64,000 bases of DNA, from positions 72,794,520 to 72,858,519 of the forward strand of contig JAKCOZ010000001.1 in assembly GCA_022605955.1 (NCBI GenBank). The letters are read 5' to 3'. Position numbers and translations under genes: made by a program. Position 1 is the first letter of the stretch. Each line of letters opens with the position of its first letter. Positions 58,832-64,000 of this stretch are shown here, piece by piece. This stretch comes from Rallus limicola. Lineage: Eukaryota; Chordata; Aves; Gruiformes; Rallidae. Under the pieces are notes generated by a model. It worked only from the letters and a program-made list of their open reading frames with translations, had not been told where the DNA came from and did no database searches.

Positions 58832-61800
58832 TACCCCCTGGATTTTGATGTGCTTTGTGGGCATCAGGGGACAGTGCAGCTATGCCAGTGAGGGTACCTG
58901 TGACTTCTCCATCACATACATGGCGTTAGGACACAAGCTGGCTGCAGACCTCACTTGTGATAAGAAATAATATCAACTTTTATTTACAAGGCTTCCTCCT
59001 GCCACTTTGCATGGAGTATTTTAGATCACCTCTCCTGTCCTGTTCAAAGGGTTTGCGTTGCTGTCAGTAAATACTGGGGATGGCCAGGCTGTGCCAGGCA
59101 TTTGAGGAAAAGGTTGCATAATATTTGTTTCCACTTCTGAAATACATCTGTTCTGGGCTCTGCCTGGTGCCAGCAGGGTTTGCAGAATTAAGCCCAGGGG
59201 ATCTATGAACTCAGAATTGCACACGCTTTTATAAATACTGAGTTTCATAACAGGCTTATGCAGTAGATAATACCCATCTGGATTATGGATGGATACCAGT
59301 ATTTGTCAGAAGTGCGACACTGGCATCATCTCCAAAAGCAGCCTTTTAGCAGAATTGGTTTTCTGTGCTCCTCTTTCTCCCCCCACACCGCATGGCACGC
59401 TGGCTTACATGCCTCATACCCCCAACTTAGGGCTGCCAATACTCAAAGTTACAGAGAGCTAGGATAAAGGGGAGCAACACACACCGTCAGCATAGACACA
59501 GGGTAGTGGTAAATCAGGAACTCCATTGCTTTCCTCTTTTAAGACCATTCCTTGTGACTCTTATTTGGAGGCATTAATTTGAAATTATTTTGGGGATTTT
59601 GCAATGAGGCATAGAAACGCACAAGGCCATCAAGGATCAGTACTTCTGTGTCTAAGCACCTGGTTTGCCCATGCGTGAGGAAGAAGACACCTGACCTTCA
59701 TGCAGGAGGCAGCAGATGGAGATCATGTGCCAGGGCTTGAGAACACCAGGCCTCCAGCAGCAGCAGCCACCATCAGTTTCCTAAGGAAGTCCCAAATCAG
59801 GAAAGATAAAGTGTGGACTGGCTGTTGTGGGACAGGGGAGTGCAGACTTGCCAACTCCTCTGACACACATAGGCCCAGACCTGTTTCACCCTACACACAC
59901 CCGATGTCACAGTTTCCTAAAGTTAAGGCCCAAAGTCTGCCCAGCACATCCACCAACAGCTCAGAACACTGGTTCTCAGTGTGCTGGGTCTCAAGTGTTT
60001 AGAAGGATATTACTAGCAGAGAGAATAGACAAAGAGGATGGTTGTAGACATCCATTTGTCTTCAGTCACAAAGATTCCAGCATGCCATTGGGGAGCTTCC
60101 CTACCCCAAAGCATTTTACATCGTGATATATGACTGTTGTCTCAGGAAAAGCAATATAGAGTCTTCTATCAACAATGGGGCACTCCCTGGAACAGTGGCA
60201 GAATTATGGTAGAAAAAATACCGTCTTACAAAGACACCCAAACCCAAGTTAAGAAAACTAAGCTGTGGCATGCCCCAACAAAATGAACCTTATGCAAATG
60301 CTGAGGTGCAGGTGTCAGAAGAGGTCACACACATACTCTCCCCTGTGCTCCCACAGTAACAGCTGTGGAATCTCAGGGGGCTCCATCAGCAATCTCCAGA
60401 CCCTCTGAAAGGTGCAGCATCCCAGCAAGACGAATGGAGACATCACCTTCACATGACTTTCTATCGCACATCTTGATAGCTTCAAAGTACTCTACTATAA
60501 TGACTGTGATCAATAATGCAACCTGTCAAATTAAAGTCAGTTCAACCCAGGGCTGGCTTTCTGCTAGCTCTGCACTGAGGATGTCATCAAAACAGCTAGC
60601 TGTGACACTCCGTGACCACTAATGTTATGATATATTTAAATTCTACTGATAGCAATTGATTGGGAGAGATATAGTGGAATTACAAAAATCATCTGGAGTG
60701 CTGCTGGTCCCTTTTACGTGCTATTAAGAGGCACCTAAATTGTCAAATGCCTGTGAAGGATTTGAACTAAACTGCATTTCTAAGCTCAGGATACCCAGTG
60801 TCAGCCATTGCCACAGGGTAAAACTAAGAACAGTATATTCTGAAATACACAATATTTGGGTTGGGTTTCTTTTGTTGCCTAAGTTGTGGTTTGGGTATTT
60901 TTTTATTTGGAGGGAGAAGGGAGCAGACTGCCTCCCCAGATGTCATATTCAATTTCTGCAATTTCTATCAATTCCAAGTGCTGCTTTTCATTGGATGAGC
61001 ACCCATTTCCAATCTTATGAATATGAATTAAGGTTAGAAGATAAGGCACTAGAGTGTGTGCAACGTGAATGCTCTAAATGTTGATTTTGATGCACAATAC
61101 TGTACAATGCTAAAAATTTCTTCTGTACTTTAAGTGGACAGGCTTCTTTGAGAAGCAACATAAATGTGAAAGACAGAAAATTAAAGACATGAGATCACCT
61201 GTTATATCCCAGTTATGTTGTTTGTATTACTACACAATATTATCTGTATTGTGGTTTCACCTAAAGATTCTGAATGGAGTTGTAACACTATCAGGCTAAA
61301 CCTAAGGGAAGGGAAGAATTTCAAAGGTAGGAAATAGAGGCACAAAGGGACCTCTTCGGCACCAGAGGTAAGAATTCAACACACACCTTCTAAACCCTGA
61401 AGAAGTGCCCTGGTAATGAGGACAAGGATTAGCATTTCAAGGGGATAGTTCACCTCATATAGTTTAGGATGTTCACTGCACTAAAGAGATGCCCATTTCT
61501 CCTCACTGGCTCCAAATAGGCAATCTGAAGGACCTCACCAGGATCTGGTGAGCTGATGAGGCTGCTCTAAACCTGTGCAAACTAACAGTGCAGGAAGAGG
61601 ATCAAAATTAGCCTTACTTGCCTCCACAATTCCTTAGCACCCTCATAGGCTCGTGGCTGCCTTCAACAGTTTGCTCTCTCTCTCTTTTCTATCTATCAAT
61701 AAGATGATAGGGGCTTTATATATATAACAGAAGACCTGAGTAGGGTCTGTGCCAGAGCAGAACTCTGACAAAATGCTGCTGAGCTTTGATATTAATATTT

Positions 61801-63189
61801 AGATAAGATTCAGACCCTGTTTACAGGTGGGTACCTGTAGAGGTACTGTGAAAGTCTGGCTAGATACAGCCAGTGGATTACATCAAGCTAAGGTTATGCA
61901 TTTACTCCAGCTGTTTAGTTATTGTTCTTCCCTTGCCAACAAGTATTCAAATGTCTGACAAAATATATATATATACAAAATTGTATCCAAAAGAACTACA
62001 TTTGAAGCAAATTATGTGGCCAAGCACTTCAGAATTAGGAAATACAAGAACTGAGTTTGCCTGTGCAGCATTCAGCTCCCAGCTCCGCCCGTTTCCCTTG
62101 TGTGCCTGCACTGTGAGTTACATACTTCTTTCCCAAAATTTGTTTTCCTAGCAGGAATCTCTTCTTTGTACACTGCAAAAAAATATACTTATTTATATGT
62201 CTTTTCTATTCAGTGCAGTCGCCCTGAGCTTTCTAGAGTTCATACAATCAAAATACGCGCTGATGAAAAAGCATTTGCTTCCTCCAGGCTACTTCTGTGG
62301 CATCTTCCCCTACAGCATCTGCCTCGGTCTGTCAAACATCTTCAATGCAGAGCAACAGTCATGGCAATGCCTATAGGGATCCGAGTGGAAACAAGTGGGG
62401 AGGCAAGAGGATGTGAAGCCTGTGACCAGAGTGGAGAAAGCAGGTTGCAGCACTGCAAATGGCAGGGCCCAGAAGGGAGGTAGAAGGTTGGAGACCCAGG
62501 GAAGTTTGAGGGAGCAAAAGGTAGGAGATGAAATGGAGGAAAAGAAGGTGAAATGTAGTATACTCAAAAAATTGGGAAAGATGAAAGGTCTGAGAGGGGC
62601 TAACCAGAGCAGATGGGAGCAGGAAGGGATCTGGAAGACAAAGGGAAAACCAGCCCCCACACAGCAAGGTCCAGGCCACAGAGAAACCTGAAGGGAGATA
62701 CCTGGTCCCTGAGGTCCCAGACACCCTGGGTATTGTTCCACCAGCCTGCACCATCTGCAGCCTGCAGAGAAGATACATACCTGTACTCCCCTGGTTGTCC
62801 TTCCCCATGTCAGGCTTGAGCAAAGGAAAATTCAGAATTGCAGAAGGAATCAAGGGAGGACCCTCAAGCTGCTGAACAGCCCCACTTTAAAAATAGCAGC
62901 AGTCTCATCAGCTAATTTGTTTCCAAATAGAAGGACCAAAGGTATCAAAAGAAGTGGTCTTACAGGGGCCCACCTGGAATGGAGAAGAGATTTAGGAAGG
63001 CATCCTGCTCTCTTGTAATGGCACTGATACAATGTAATTGCTTTAGTCTCCTACAGTTCATGGGAAATTAAATGAAAGCTCCACTGTCTTGTGGTAGCAT
63101 CCTACATCCAGGCAAGTTTTAGGATTGACCCTCTGGGACCCACTTTGTCATACAGCAGTATTATTGATGTTCCTACTACTCACAGCATA
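58832..63189. other. Unique non-coding sequence with a purine-rich tract
   Basis: AT-rich overall, no exon or RNA gene recognised. The interval 62393-62650 is strikingly purine-rich on the plus strand. An 8-bp-stem inverted repeat lies at 61534-61552 and a short TA tract near 61964-61975. Confidence 0.5.
62393..62650. repeat. Purine-rich (A+G) asymmetric tract
   Basis: About 250 bp dominated by A and G on the plus strand (for example GAAATGGAGGAAAAGAAGG). This asymmetry leaves long open frames on both strands; they have no known motif. Confidence 0.65.
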
Positions 63190-63735
63190 ATTCAGGTTGG
63201 AAGGGAAGTCTAGAGCTCAGAGCTATTTTCAAGGCTTAGGCAGATTGCTCAGGCCTTGTCCAGTCTCATTCTGTGGGGACGTCTCCAGGCTCGAGACCCC
63301 CACAGCCTGCACAGTGTATTGTCTGACAACCCTCACAGCAGTTTTTTCCTTGAACCTAACAGGAGGTTCTCTTTCTTCAGCCTTTCGATCTTTCCTCTTA
63401 TCTTTTCGCTGATCACCTTTGAGAGGAGCACGGCTCTGCTGTCTCACCCTCCCAGCAGAAAGCTGAAGATCACCACGAGCATCCCCTGCAGATTTCTTTT
63501 GTTCAAGCTGAACAAAGGGGCAGATGCCCCCATTTCTGCTGGGTGTCCAGTGCTCCTACCTCATGGCCATACCAGCTTTCTCCAGAGTCACTCCAAACTT
63601 TCAATATCTCGGTAGTACCATGGCATCCAGCATCAGATGTAGTACTTCAGATGCAGACTCACAATTAATTACCTCAGATGGGAACCCACCCCCCCTCAGC
63701 CTCCTGTCTAAACCACGTGGTAGTTGGTCGTGATC
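63190..63735 (-). mobile_element. Old, degraded CR1 LINE fragment
   Basis: Weak but ordered similarity to the inverted 3' part of a CR1: ATTCAGGTTGGAAGGGAAGT (3' UTR), CAGATTGCTCAGGCCTTGTCC, CCCTCACAGCAGTTTTTTCC, then CACTCCAAACTTTCAATATC and GTAGTACTTCAGATGCAGAC, matching the CR1 segment encoding LERVQRR-type sequence in reverse. Many insertions, deletions and substitutions make it older than the other CR1 copies here. The open frames in it are incidental. Upper boundary uncertain; similarity may continue towards the window end. Confidence 0.65.
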
Positions 63736-64000
63736 ACTGCAAGCTTACACTGTTGATTTAACACTCAACTTGCTGTTCAGCGGAGCCCAGGCCCTCTTGC
63801 TACCAAGGCTGTACCCTAGACTGCTGGAGTCTGTCCAACATGGAAAACTTTCTACTTGTCTTTTTGTATCAGCCATGAACTTTGCTGATGGCTGATATCT
63901 CTAACAATTATTCATACAGAGAGTTAATAATTCCAAGAGCCAAACTACATTCGACATGCCACATGCAATCAAAGCCAAAAGTGCTATGTCACTCCATGAA
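63736..64000. other. Unassigned end of window
   Basis: Non-coding. It may be a further decayed part of the CR1 before it (a stretch near 63878-63935 weakly resembles inverted CR1 reverse-transcriptase coding), but I cannot support this firmly. Confidence 0.35.

Noticed and set aside
62310..62853. Minus-strand frames of 143 and 160 codons
   Set aside because: They arise from the pyrimidine-rich complement of the purine tract, are rich in Leu, Ser, Pro and Phe, and show no domain.

Overview
This window looks like nuclear DNA from a bird. The evidence is at least eleven fragments of CR1 LINE retrotransposons, with reverse-transcriptase-like translations and the characteristic 3' tail of repeated ATTCTRTG octamers. 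Three endogenous-retrovirus LTRs of types I recognise as common in avian genomes support this. The composition is AT-rich, stop codons are frequent in all frames, and no bacterial-style gene arrangement is present. I cannot fix the species; the LTR types make me lean towards Neoaves rather than Galliformes, but this rests on memory, not on a search.

I found no host protein-coding exon, tRNA, rRNA or CRISPR array that I can support. The reading frames with recognisable protein similarity are all remnants of CR1 ORF2. The remainder behaves like an intergenic gene desert or a very large intron.

Layout: 1-5.7 kb is unique sequence plus two transposon-in-transposon nests (a CR1 inside a CR1 at 1.8-2.5 kb on the minus strand, and another at 4.3-5.65 kb on the plus strand). 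At 9.36-10.41 kb lies the best preserved CR1, whose ORF2 C-terminal frame is broken by a single stop. At 10.87-11.36 kb there is a diverged direct tandem duplication with a period of about 247 bp. A short CR1 tail lies at 12.84-13.08 kb and a minus-strand LTR of about 1.07 kb at 14.87-15.94 kb. From 16 to 29.9 kb the sequence is mostly unique, with simple repeats (A/TA, poly-G, GATA). A CR1 lies at 29.9-30.9 kb, and an internally deleted CR1 at 37.1-38.5 kb joins its endonuclease region directly to late reverse transcriptase. Two copies of one ERVL-like LTR type lie in opposite orientation at 41.3-41.8 and 53.8-54.4 kb. CR1 pieces at 58.08-58.83 kb and an old CR1 at 63.2-63.7 kb close the window.

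No genes work together here. The history shown is repeated LINE and LTR insertion, nesting, internal deletion and decay. I found no convincing new biological system. The observations most worth a second look are the 247-bp tandem duplication, the internally deleted CR1, the two nests, the nearly open CR1 frame, and the LTR whose internal repeats encode a periodic peptide.
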